A DNA stretch of 64,000 bases from assembly GCA_916048095.2 (NCBI GenBank), contig OU696577.1, positions 5,817,440 through 5,881,439 of the forward strand, in the 5' to 3' direction. The stretch comes from Sacculina carcini (Eukaryota > Arthropoda > Thecostraca > Sacculinidae). The notes beneath the pieces were generated by a model. That model did no database searches. It saw only the letters and a program-made list of their open reading frames with translations, and was not told the origin of the DNA. This document shows positions 47,319-55,848 of the stretch, piece after piece. The position numbers and the translations under genes are program-made. Position 1 is the stretch's first letter. Each line of letters opens with the position of its first letter.

Positions 47319-49019
47319 CACAGAACGAGGGGCGGTCACATTGTTGGGCACGGCATCATCTCGGAGGTCAATCCGCATTGCACCGCCAGTCATCTCGCGG
47401 AGGGGACCGTCCGTAGAGAACACGCGAGTGAAGGCCGCCAACAATTGCTCGCTGTGTGCCCGTCGCTCTGCAGCGGTAGGCTGCGCCGCGCTGGTCCAGC
47501 GAGGGCAAGGTCGCGGCATCGGGACTGACGGTCCTGCGGTCACCTGCTGTAGATGCTGCTCGCGTGACATCTGGCGCGGAAATGCGCGGTGCAGCAGGCG
47601 CAGTTCCACTGCGTCCCGCCAACAGAGCAGAGGGCGCCGCACTGACGGCACCACGTACACTGTGGAGCGGCAAGAAGCGTCGCCAAGTCGCAGCAGCGCC
47701 TCGAATGTACCCAAACACCGCAGTGGCTGGCCGTTGGCGACCCGCAGGCGCGACAGCGGTGGACATAAGCTCTTGGCGGCTACCCCGAGCTGCTGCGCGA
47801 CTACAGCATCTACTACGGAGACATCGGCCCCAGAATCACAGCGCCATGTGATTTTGCGCGGTTGGTGCCCCCCCACGGAAACGGTTAGGCCCACGTTGGT
47901 CAAACGGGTGCGTTCAGCACGATCAAAAATATCACCGATATACAATGTGTCTTGTGTATTTTCGTCGTTCACAACACCATCGTTTGCATCACAGCCAGCA
48001 TATTCGACGAAGTTGTTTCGGCGGCGGCCCGCGCCGGACTGGGACGCACGGCATGCACGCGCGTAGTGGCCGCGCTTTCCGCATCGGCGACAGACGCAGT
48101 CAGCAGCGCGGCATGGCGCCGTCTGGTGTCTTTGGCCGCAGCGATCGCATGCAGAGCCGTTGCCACCATCAGCTGACTGCAGGTTCGGTTGGTCGCGCAT
48201 GCGCAGTGGTTGACGGTCATGCTGGTCGCGCATGCGCAATGGCTGCCGGCCGAAATGCTCGCGCATGCGCAGTGGTTGACGGCGCACGGCGGCGACCTCT
48301 GTACGGATGGTGGCCGAACTAGCCACATCGGGCGTGGCTCGCTGCATGGCCACAACATCATGGCGGACGCACTCCGCTGACTCGCAAATTTTGACTGCCC
48401 TCTCCAGCGACAATTCGTTGTGGGCAACCTGCAGCAGCTGGTGCAGGGCAGTGGAGTCAGCGGTCCCCATGACGATCTGGTCGCGAATGCGCTCATCGCG
48501 GCAACTGCTGCAGAAATCGCAGCAGGCCGCAATCTCACGCAGGGAGAGCACGAAGTCACCCACCTTCTCCCCGTCGTGCTGGCGGCGGGAGAAAAAATGC
48601 CGGCGCTGCACTAACACCTGTTGACGTGACCGCTGGTGGTTTTCCAGCAGCTCAATGCAGGCTGGCAGATCAGCGTCCGCCGGTAGAGCCACAGAGTGTC
48701 GGATGATGCGGCACCACTCATCGTCCAGCAGCGTGGTGAGCAGCGCTTGTTGCTGGGCTGGGCTGAGTTTTTCGCTGCCAGATAACGTGCCATGAGCCAG
48801 CACTCGTTCCTTCCACGCTGTGAACCCAGCAGCAGTCGTGTCGTAGGACAGGCGGGCTGGCGGCGGGGCATTCACCCGGGGAGCCACAGCAGGTGCACCG
48901 GCGGGGGCTGCCGGTTCCAGCTGCTGCCGGGCGAGCATGCTTACCAGCGATGTCAACTGGTCCAGCTGTCGTTGCTGACCTTCCAGAAGAGCCTGCTGAG
49001 TCTCAGTCGGCTGCGCCAT
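45174..49019 (-). CDS. Compact Gypsy gag-pro-pol, first part (broken by duplication)
   Basis: Gag starts at 49019 (MAQPTETQQ). It has three 12-residue Arg-rich repeats (RQPLRMR..), two zinc knuckles (CDRCGQRH.., CRRCGKRGHYARAC) and a protease with CDSGADVSVVDA. RT reads KIVDDVLV where Y-x-D-D is usual, and keeps both Asp. RNase H (TDHKPLV, ADALSR) and an integrase with an HHCC finger and SADFFYHAGK follow. After VKLF (about 45403) the frame leaves the true pol sequence, because the duplication starts there. The remaining residues to 45174 are out-of-frame RT sequence. Confidence 0.93.
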   Translation of the reverse strand: MAQPTETQQALLEGQQRQLDQLTSLVSMLARQQLEPAAPAGAPAVAPRVNAPPPARLSYDTTAAGFTAWKERVLAHGTLSGSEKLSPAQQQALLTTLLDDEWCRIIRHSVALPADADLPACIELLENHQRSRQQVLVQRRHFFSRRQHDGEKVGDFVLSLREIAACCDFCSSCRDERIRDQIVMGTADSTALHQLLQVAHNELSLERAVKICESAECVRHDVVAMQRATPDVASSATIRTEVAAVRRQPLRMREHFGRQPLRMRDQHDRQPLRMRDQPNLQSADGGNGSACDRCGQRHQTAPCRAADCVCRRCGKRGHYARACRASQSGAGRRRNNFVEYAGCDANDGVVNDENTQDTLYIGDIFDRAERTRLTNVGLTVSVGGHQPRKITWRCDSGADVSVVDAVVAQQLGVAAKSLCPPLSRLRVANGQPLRCLGTFEALLRLGDASCRSTVYVVPSVRRPLLCWRDAVELRLLHRAFPRQMSREQHLQQVTAGPSVPMPRPCPRWTSAAQPTAAERRAHSEQLLAAFTRVFSTDGPLREMTGGAMRIDLRDDAVPNNVTAPRSVPFCHRAQAQQQLEQLQQQGVIEPVSHPTDWCSPIVVVGKRNADGTPNGCRLTVDFTRLNRFVRRPTHPVRSPVEAVASMGLGNRWFTQVDALQGYFQVPLRREDRDLTTFITPWGRFRFCRAPMGLVSSGDEFNRRGDVALAGLADSCKIVDDVLVHTASYDDHLQRVWQLLQRCDDAGVTLNRKKFVFAATAANFCGFHITSSGFTIDEKKIRALADFPTPTDLTSLRSFLGLVNQFGDFSDAIASAAEPLRQLLRKGIEWQWSSQHDAAFTAVKRALASPPVLGHFDPTRPTMLETDAARQKGLGFVLRQRDDQGRWQLIQCGSRFVSDTESRYAVCELEMLAVVWACQKCHQYLAGLPTFNVVTDHKPLVPILNEKALGDICNPRLQRMRQRLLHLTFVASWRPGAQHNIADALSRAPSQPAGADADVDDSSSGFFIQTLDAFSDEDDEGRRTSPVDTTLEAVRAASLADDECRQLMPYVLDGFPQHKHLLPSSLHQYWGVRDQLTADHGLILVGCRLLVPKRLRKDTLRRLHESHQGQVRTVQRARQTVFWPGLNNDIAMAVSSCQECLEYKDSQQKEPYMAEPRPTRPFESVSADFFYHAGKTFLVYADRFSNWPLVFQCGLDVSAHQLVKLFHHSATAPRHNSSWSSCSSRASLSRCPTRLTGARPLSWSANEMRTARPTVAASRWTLPVSIVSSADRLIRFARLSRP

Positions 49020-49175
49020 GTATTATAAAGCGTGGTTACAAGCGGACACGTACAATAGGGTAACAAAGTCACGACCTGCACACGACCACTGCTGGACACA
49101 CACTGACTCGTAGCGGGTAGCGTCATCCACGCTAGCCGCGCCCGCGCCCTCTGGGCGGGGCAGCATCACACTACA
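49019..49175 (-). repeat. Compact Gypsy 5' LTR
   Basis: 157 bp, identical by eye to the other LTR. Its last base is the A of the gag start codon. The presumed primer-binding site TGGCGCAGCCGACTGAG starts at the next base and is read as the first Gag codons. Confidence 0.93.
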
Positions 49176-49965
49176 ACAACAACATGCCGAGTGGTCGTGA
49201 ATGATCTGTCCCACCTATCGTCGCAAGTGCGTTCCCTGTTAACACGGTACCCGTCATTGACGGCACCCTCTAGTGGAGAGCGTATTGTCAAGTCGCCTGT
49301 ATGTGATGTCACTAATTCTGTAGATATCGATAGCGCGATACCTACATGCGCATCACCACGTCGCCTCAATCCCGAGCGTCTACGAGCAGCCAAGCTGGCG
49401 TTAAATCAGCTGCTTCAACAAGGAGTGATTAGACCGTCAAAGCCACCATGATTCTCACCGTTGCATTTAGTAGCGAAAAACACGCCTGGAGAGTGGAGGG
49501 TGACCGGTGATTACCGCTCACTGAATCTTCTCATAACGCCGGATCGCTACCCATTGCCTCATATCCAAGATTTGTCTGCTCGTATAGGAGGTAAAACTAT
49601 TTTTAGCAAATTGGATTTGTTGAAAGCATACTACAATATTCCCATGGCGCCACAAGACATTCAGAAAACAGCAGTAACAACGCCATTTGGCTTGTTTGAA
49701 TACGTGTTTCTTCCTCTGGGTCTCCGCAACAGTGGTGCAACATTCCAGAGATTCATGGACGATATATTTCGATCTCTTTCGTGTGTGTTCGTCTATTTAG
49801 ATGATATTCTTGTATTCTTCGAAAACGAACAACAACATGCTGCCGATCTTAAGGTTGTTTGTGCGCTGCTTCACCAGCACAAGTTTCCTTTGGCGCTTAA
49901 CAAGTGCGAGTTCTTTGTCGACTCTGTGGAATTCTTGGGACATCATGTGAGTAGCGGCGGTATAC
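49176..49965 (+). pseudogene. Old CsRn1-like element, part 3 (RT)
   Basis: It resumes after the compact Gypsy insertion. The linker (AAKLALNQLLQQGVIRPS) is followed by a TGA near 49449 and then an open RT (VTGDYRSLN, TTPFGLFEY, VYLDDILVF, FLGHHVSSGG). The LINE tail interrupts it at 49966. Its RNase H and integrase are not found in the window. Confidence 0.82.
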
Positions 49966-50337
49966 AACGACAACGACAACGACAACGTGTATTTGCTATA
50001 GCGCCGGTAAAACACAAGCGCGAAAAACGGAAAACATCAATTGAGATAAAACGACAATTGTAAAGAATATGGGAGAAATGAGCAAGTAAAAGAAAGAGAA
50101 GTCACAAAACAACCAAAATTGGTAAATAGCAAGCACAAGCACAAAGGGCACAGTTCCAAAAAATCAAGTGGTATGTTCGAACAATAAAATCGACAGAGAA
50201 TTATTACAGAGAACATTCACAATAGAATGAATAAAGCAGCAAGGAAGGAAAGGAAGCAGTAACTGTGCTCAAGACAGGGAAAAATAAGACAACGAGAATT
50301 GAAACAATCATGAAACGGAGAAATAGTTCAAACAATA

Positions 50338-53244
50338 TCACAGAGAGGCGAAAGGAGAGAGAGAGTGAGAGACGGGATCAAATGAAATGTCAAAAAGGTA
50401 CAGGCGAAGCCGATGGCGGAATGACCGAAATGAAGAGGCGCGGGTGATATGAGAGGGAAGAGAATTATACAAGCGAGGGGCGTAAAAGAAGAACGATTTA
50501 GAGGACCAGGAAGATTCATTAGATGCACGAGGACAAGCGAGAGGAAGAGGGCGACGAGAGGAGTGTGAGTCAGTGGGAGACAAAAGATTAGCAAGATAAG
50601 AAGGTTGGTGAGGATCATGCAGAAGCTTGTAAATGAGACAGCAAAGGCGAAAATGAATTCGTGGGATGATAGGAAGCCAGTGGAGTTGAAAAAGTAGGTG
50701 AGACGTGTGGCGAGAAAAGGTAGGATGAAAGACAAATCGACAAGATTGGTTGATCACACGCTGAAGGATTAAGAGATGAGAACGAGGAGCACTAAAGTAA
50801 AGCGAGTTGCAGTAGTCTAACCTGGGGAAAATGAGAGTATGAACAAGAGTGATGGCGGAATTTGTATCAAGATAGGGACGTATAGGGTAGAGAGAGCGCA
50901 GAATAAGACGACAAGTGCGGGCGACAGAAACGATATTGTCAAAGCAGGAGAGCGAAGAGACAAAGATAGAGCCGAGATTGCGAACAGCAGTTGAGATAGG
51001 AAATGGGAGAAGAGGAGGTGAAATACGAGGTGGATGGAGGACGATGAACTCAGACTTAGAAGTATTCAAGTACAACTGCCGAGAGGCGGCCCATGAGGAA
51101 ATTTCAGAAAGTATATCAGAGAGAAAGGAGGGAGTATCAGGAGTTACAGGAATGAGGAATTGGATGTCATCGGCATAGATTTTGAAAGTAATGGAATGTT
51201 TTCGAAGAACAGGGCAAAGAGAAGACATATAAAGATTAAATAATAGTGGGCCAAGGACGGAACCTTGGGGAACACCAGATCGAAGAGGGAAGTGAGCAGA
51301 GGTAGAGGAATTGAAGTCAACTGAGTAAGTACGATCAGTGAGGTAAGATTTCAGAAGAGAAAGGGCGGAAGAAGATAGACCCAAACAGGAAAGATCACGA
51401 ATAATAATAGGGTGACTAACAAGATCAAAAGCCGAGGACAGATCAAGTAATACCAAGAGGACAGATTGACGGTAGGAGAAGTGTGAAAGGGTATCATTAC
51501 ACAAGGAAATAAGTACAGATTCAGTAGAGTGAGCAGAGCGGAAACCAGATTGACACGGGTCAAGGAATTTAGAGATGTAAGGAGAGAGTTGCAATGAAAT
51601 AGCGGATTCAAGGAGTTTGGAGGGAAGACTGAGGAGAGATATAGGACGGTAATTGGTGAGAGCAGCGGGATCAAGAGTAGGTTTTTTTATAATGGGTCGA
51701 ACAATAGCATGTTTGTCTGGCAAGAAAACACCATGCAGAAAAGAAGAGTTGATAAGGTGGAGAAGGTAAGGCACAAGAGAAGGAAGAGACACAGAAATAG
51801 CTCGAAAATTAATTGAGTCCGAGGGAGAGTGGGACATCTTGATTGAAGACAAAAGGTGGAGAATGTCAGGAAGCGAGACAAAAGAAAATGAAGGAAAATT
51901 TTCGGAAGTGCGAGTATGACAGAGGGAGGATCGGAAAGGAGGGATATTCTTTAGAACAGAATCAATTTTTGCAGAGAAAAAAGACGCAAACTGAGAGGCT
52001 GTAAGATCACACGAGGTAGAAGGAGATCGGAGACCGCAGAGAGAATTGAGAGAGGACCAAAGAGATTTAGAAGAACGGGAAAGGGAAGCAAGTTTGGATT
52101 TGTAAAAATCTTGTTTGGCAATATGTAATGCAGAAACATAAGACGACCGGGCAGAGCAAAGTAGTTCCCAATCCTGTGAAGATCGAGTTCTACTACAGAC
52201 AGTTTCGGCACGCCGCTGAGTATGTTTAAGAGAATGAAGATGAGAGGAGAACCAAGGTGGAGAGGAAGTGAGAGGTTTAGACCGAGTGACCAAAGGAAAC
52301 ATAAAATCATTTATACCTGAGAGAACATCTGAAATGGCTGGAAAAATATCGCGGAGAGGGAGCCAGTAGAAGCGGTCGAGAGGAAGTAAGGAAGATAAAA
52401 GTGAAGTAAATTTAGTAGGATCAAACTGTTTGTAATTGCGATATGAGAATGTTGGAGGACAAGCAGCACGGGAGAAAGGAAGTGAAGAAATCAAGAGGCA
52501 ATGGTCAGAAATATTTGGATCAGAAGGCAATGTGAAAACATCAGGAGGAGGACGGTCTGAGGAGATAGCGGGAGCGGGAGAGAGAAATAGGTCAAGAGAA
52601 TGACCAGATATGTGAGTAGGAGAAGAATTCAGAATTGATAGACCGAGTGCCTGAAGAAGAGAAATGAAGTTTTGACAGTAAGGATTATTGGATGGGGAGT
52701 CAACCCAGAAATTGAAATCCCCTACGACGATGAAGTCGCTGGAGAAACGCGAGGAGACAGCATCGATGAGGTAAGAAAATTCGTTAAGGAAAAGAGGAGA
52801 TGAGCCAGGGTGATTATGACGGTAGACTATCAAAAAACAAAATTTAGAGAAAGAAGGAACAGCAAGGGAGAGTGCAAGGAATTCAAATGAGGAGCAATCC
52901 GGAATCAGGTCATTTACAGGAGAAACAGAGAAAGACTTGGAAAATATACAGCCAACTCCACCGCCAGAAGATTTAGAATGTGAGCGAGATTTGTGCAAGA
53001 AATTGTAAGAGGAGGGAATATTTGCAGCGAAAGAAGAACCATCAGAATCGAGAAGCCAGGTTTCAGTTAAACACAAAATAGAGAGATTGAATGAAGAGAT
53101 TAAATTACAGATCGGAAGAGTTTTATTTCTGCAGGAACGAATGTTAAGAAGCCCAATGGAAAGATGAGAAGGACGGGATGTTGGAGGGAAAGTAATAGGG
53201 GTAGCAACAGTAGAGTGAGAGGAGTGGTGAGAAAGGGGAAGTAG
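50338..53244 (-). CDS. LINE ORF2 (endonuclease and reverse transcriptase)
   Basis: The first ATG gives 912 residues from 53076, but the frame is open up to the ORF1 stop, and conserved sequence (NIRSCRNKTLPI, SSFNLSIL) lies before that ATG. The real start is therefore likely upstream. Endonuclease motifs: LTETWLL, VVGDFNFWVD, SDHCLLISS. RT motifs: NYRPISLLSLPSKLLE, DLSSAFDLVSH, SGVPQGSVLGP and the catalytic YADDIQFL. The C-terminus is FFYAPRLYNSLPSHI..FDPVSHSLSPFASL, shared with the LINE end at 15.0 kb. There are no internal stops, so it could be active. Confidence 0.93.
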   Translation of the reverse strand, partial: LLPLSHHSSHSTVATPITFPPTSRPSHLSIGLLNIRSCRNKTLPICNLISSFNLSILCLTETWLLDSDGSSFAANIPSSYNFLHKSRSHSKSSGGGVGCIFSKSFSVSPVNDLIPDCSSFEFLALSLAVPSFSKFCFLIVYRHNHPGSSPLFLNEFSYLIDAVSSRFSSDFIVVGDFNFWVDSPSNNPYCQNFISLLQALGLSILNSSPTHISGHSLDLFLSPAPAISSDRPPPDVFTLPSDPNISDHCLLISSLPFSRAACPPTFSYRNYKQFDPTKFTSLLSSLLPLDRFYWLPLRDIFPAISDVLSGINDFMFPLVTRSKPLTSSPPWFSSHLHSLKHTQRRAETVCSRTRSSQDWELLCSARSSYVSALHIAKQDFYKSKLASLSRSSKSLWSSLNSLCGLRSPSTSCDLTASQFASFFSAKIDSVLKNIPPFRSSLCHTRTSENFPSFSFVSLPDILHLLSSIKMSHSPSDSINFRAISVSLPSLVPYLLHLINSSFLHGVFLPDKHAIVRPIIKKPTLDPAALTNYRPISLLSLPSKLLESAISLQLSPYISKFLDPCQSGFRSAHSTESVLISLCNDTLSHFSYRQSVLLVLLDLSSAFDLVSHPIIIRDLSCLGLSSSALSLLKSYLTDRTYSVDFNSSTSAHFPLRSGVPQGSVLGPLLFNLYMSSLCPVLRKHSITFKIYADDIQFLIPVTPDTPSFLSDILSEISSWAASRQLYLNTSKSEFIVLHPPRISPPLLPFPISTAVRNLGSIFVSSLSCFDNIVSVARTCRLILRSLYPIRPYLDTNSAITLVHTLIFPRLDYCNSLYFSAPRSHLLILQRVINQSCRFVFHPTFSRHTSHLLFQLHWLPIIPRIHFRLCCLIYKLLHDPHQPSYLANLLSPTDSHSSRRPLPLACPRASNESSWSSKSFFFYAPRLYNSLPSHITRASSFRSFRHRLRLYLFDISFDPVSHSLSPFASL

Positions 53245-53850
53245 TCAAGCCTGAGGAGAAGCAACAGGAGAATCATCAGTCGCAGTGCGGAGGCGAAGAG
53301 AATTACGCACACCGATGAATGAAGGGCAAGAGGAGCTGAAAGACGAGTGGGAGTGAGGACGTCCTGCCTGAGCACAGTTGCGGCATTTAGCTGCCCCAGT
53401 ACGATCACATTGAGAGGAACGATGAGGACCTGCACAATGTCCACAAGATTCAGGGTGATTACAGTGGATGGCCTTGTGGCCCAGACCAGCACAGCGGAAG
53501 CAGCGAGCTACCCAGAAGCGGTCGTACACCGCACACGACTGCAAGCCCACGAACAACCGGTCTCCCATAGAGCGGATCAGAGAGCGGCATTTCGGTGACA
53601 AAGAAAACACCGCATGAACGCCTGAGGTCTTGGGTTTCGTCAAGAAAAGCAGATGAAGTTCAGAGGACGAGACAGCCGACAGAAATGAATTTTTCCTCTT
53701 GAGGGAGGCGACTATATCTTCGGCTGAAATATCGACAGGCACATGCGCAAGCGTAATCCTAGGTTGCCGAGGAGAGTCCGCCGGAACACTGACGTCAGTA
53801 TCGGGCAGCCGAATTCTAAGACAACCTCCAGCCAGCCGTATTGATGCCAT
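53245..53850 (-). CDS. LINE ORF1 (zinc-knuckle protein)
   Basis: The start was chosen at ATG 53850 (MASIRLAGG). The upstream extension in the same frame is AT-rich repeat sequence. The protein has 201 residues with a middle part like an RNA-binding ORF1 domain and a C-terminal run of Cys/His knuckles: CFRCAGLGHKAIHC, CGHCAGPHRSSQC, CRNC. It stops at TGA (53245-53247) in the same frame as ORF2. The likely role is RNA binding and packaging with ORF2. Confidence 0.82.
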   Translation of the reverse strand: MASIRLAGGCLRIRLPDTDVSVPADSPRQPRITLAHVPVDISAEDIVASLKRKNSFLSAVSSSELHLLFLTKPKTSGVHAVFSLSPKCRSLIRSMGDRLFVGLQSCAVYDRFWVARCFRCAGLGHKAIHCNHPESCGHCAGPHRSSQCDRTGAAKCRNCAQAGRPHSHSSFSSSCPSFIGVRNSLRLRTATDDSPVASPQA

Positions 53851-53873
53851 AGTCAACCTACCCCAGCCACAAG

Positions 53874-54320
53874 TAGTGATGCAAAAAACGGTTTTTTGTT
53901 GCGTTTTTTTTGCAAAAAAAACATGTTTGCTTAGGTTTGTTTTGGGTTTTCTTAGAATTCGCCCCAATTGTCATCGGATATTGGATTTTAGTACATGGAA
54001 GCGAGATGTTGGATTTTAGGTTTTTTGTTTGTTTTTTTATATACAGAATTTGCCCCAATAATCATTGGATGTTGGATTTTAGTACATTGAAATGAGTTTA
54101 AGTGATGATTTGTACATATTTACGTGTCATATTTTTATAAAAAAATTGATAATAGTTTAAAAAACAAAATTATTTATCAATAAATATCCCAGGAGACTGT
54201 TTGAAAGTGCACCCGGGTCCGGTGGTTTAGGTTTTTTTTATTGAGAAAATCCATGTTTTTAAAGATGGTTTTAAGTATGTGGATATTTGAAATAATTTGT
54301 CAGCAGTCTTCTGATTTGCC
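53874..54320. repeat. AT-rich interspersed repeat (second copy of the 15.8-16.1 kb type)
   Basis: It starts TAGTGATGCAAAAAACGG, which resembles a hAT terminal repeat. It shares ATCGGATATTGGATTTTAGTA, CAGGAGACTGTTTGAAAGTG and CCGGGTCCGGTGG with 15770-16112 in inverse orientation. It has no coding sequence and no proven second terminus. Confidence 0.55.
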
Positions 54321-54399
54321 TTGCCCCACAAGAAACACACCCAGTAAAAGTACACACTGATATTGCACAGTACACGTCACAGGAAGCGTACATCAATAC

Positions 54400-54920
54400 T
54401 GTAGCGGCCCGCTGTCACCCGTAAGTCAACCCGAAGGTCTATAATTGCTTTGAATATGTACCGCTAGGTGGCGCACAGGCTATGCGAGGTATGATGTGGA
54501 ACAATGTTTTCTTTGTCAATGTTCAATCTCAATGTTAATAATAATTATTGCTTTGTTAAATGTTTATATACCGCACAATTGTACATTGTAAATAAGATTG
54601 TGATGTGCCAATCAGTTAAATAGGAATACGAAAAAGCCCCGGATGTTCTGTGAGCTGTTTGAATGGTGACTGGACAACGGTCGTGAAGTGCGTATCGAGT
54701 TGTGTGTGTGTGCGAATACAGTGGTGCGTTGTGAGTTGGTGGCATTTCTGATGCGTATTTCATCTTGATGTGAATTATCTCACCGAGTCTCTGAGCAAAT
54801 ATGCGTTCATAATATCAATGCAGCAATAGAGGCGGGCGTATAAGAGGCGAGCTTAGGCCACATCGGGCAGCGTGTCGGAGAACACGATCTTATAAGGATT
54901 AATATACAGCAAATCCAACA
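54400..54920 (+). repeat. CsRn1-type 5' LTR
   Basis: 521 bp with a TATA-like GCGTATAAGAGG near 54837. Compared with the 3' remnant it has 15 extra bases (GTCGGAGAACACGAT) near the end. Confidence 0.88.
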
Positions 54921-54942
54921 CTGGTGACCCCGAACTGCCGAC

Positions 54943-55848
54943 ATGACGGAACCCGAAAGTGCGCCACAGCACGCGCAGTCACCGGATGCCAGCGAAGCCT
55001 CGGCCACTACAAAGCCAATGACGTCATTTCGATTGCCGCCATTTTGCGCCGATGAGCCGGAATTATGGCTCACTCAGGTGCAATTTGCATTCGATGTGTC
55101 AGCAATCGACGATGATCGCAGCCGCCTCAAGCTGCTGGCCTCAAACCTTCCCATGCCAGTGGCAAAACAGGTGAAAGACGTCATAAATCGTCACACCGCC
55201 ACCTTCACAGACCTCTGTGATGCTCTACGTTCACGTTTGGCCACCTCGCGTGCTTCTAAACTTGAGGCACTTTTGCGCCATCAACAATTGGGTGACCAAC
55301 GGCCATCCCAACTTCTACGCAATATGCGTAATGAGGTCACAGCAGCAGGAGATCCGGGAGACACTGGATTGTTGCGCACTCTGTTTTTGCAACGTCTGCC
55401 CCAAACTGTGAGAGCCGCACTGTCACTTCTTCCTGAAAACAGTGAACTGGATGTGCTGGCTACAGCAGCGGATCGCTTTTCGGAGGCAACCAGCAATCAT
55501 AACGCTCCTACCTGGCCAGAAGTGACGGCAATCAGACAAGTAGAGCGTGCTGTTCCCGTTCCGGCAACACAAACTGTGACGCCTACAGTTTCAAGCGCTG
55601 ACATAAACAACCTGATTGCAAAAGTGAGCGAACTCATAACTGAGATCCAGATGGACAGACGTCGCTCGGACGAACGGCAATCCCGCTCGTCTCAACGTAC
55701 TCGGTCGACATCCCGACGTGGACCCACTCAAACTGCAAATAACAGCACCGGCACTCGCATATGTCGTTTCCATCGGCGATTTGGCTCTTCAGCGTACCGA
55801 TGTGAATCACCTTGCGCCTGGACTGCAGCCGAGCCGGCGGAAAACTAA
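54943..55848 (+). CDS. CsRn1-type Gag
   Basis: 301 residues from the ATG 21 bases after the PBS start. The N-terminal half ([28 protein letters not shown]) is the usual capsid-like region. The C-terminus has a basic Ser/Arg stretch and the unusual CX2HX9CX3C finger ([10 protein letters not shown]) typical of CsRn1 elements. The stop TAA is directly preceded by GGAAAAC, where the pol frame (-1) continues. Confidence 0.93.
   Translation: MTEPESAPQHAQSPDASEASATTKPMTSFRLPPFCADEPELWLTQVQFAFDVSAIDDDRSRLKLLASNLPMPVAKQVKDVINRHTATFTDLCDALRSRLATSRASKLEALLRHQQLGDQRPSQLLRNMRNEVTAAGDPGDTGLLRTLFLQRLPQTVRAALSLLPENSELDVLATAADRFSEATSNHNAPTWPEVTAIRQVERAVPVPATQTVTPTVSSADINNLIAKVSELITEIQMDRRRSDERQSRSSQRTRSTSRRGPTQTANNSTGTRICRFHRRFGSSAYRCESPCAWTAAEPAEN

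Larger units (their letters stand above)
42443..49175 (-). mobile_element. Compact Ty3/Gypsy element with internal duplication
   Basis: Two 157-bp LTRs (42443-42599, 49019-49175) appear identical and are flanked by the duplication ACAAC (42438-42442, 49176-49180). Without its 1915-bp tandem duplication the element would be about 4.8 kb with a single gag-pro-pol frame filling the whole space between the LTRs. The insertion is recent. Confidence 0.96.
49966..53868 (-). mobile_element. CR1/L2-like LINE with ORF1 and ORF2
   Basis: The 3' end abuts the old Gypsy RT and carries the stem-loop GCGC..GCGCTATA, GCAAATACACG and a (TTGTCG)n tail. The 3' UTR is about 370 bases long (49966-50337). ORF2 and ORF1 follow on the minus strand. 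The 5' border at about 53868 meets an AT-rich repeat. It appears nearly full length. I did not find a clear target duplication. Confidence 0.88.

Noticed and set aside
53866..54332. hAT target duplication (GCCACAAG / CCCACAAG) around the AT-rich repeat
   Set aside because: Only 7 of 8 bases match and the right border has no inverse of TAGTGATGC, so it is probably chance.
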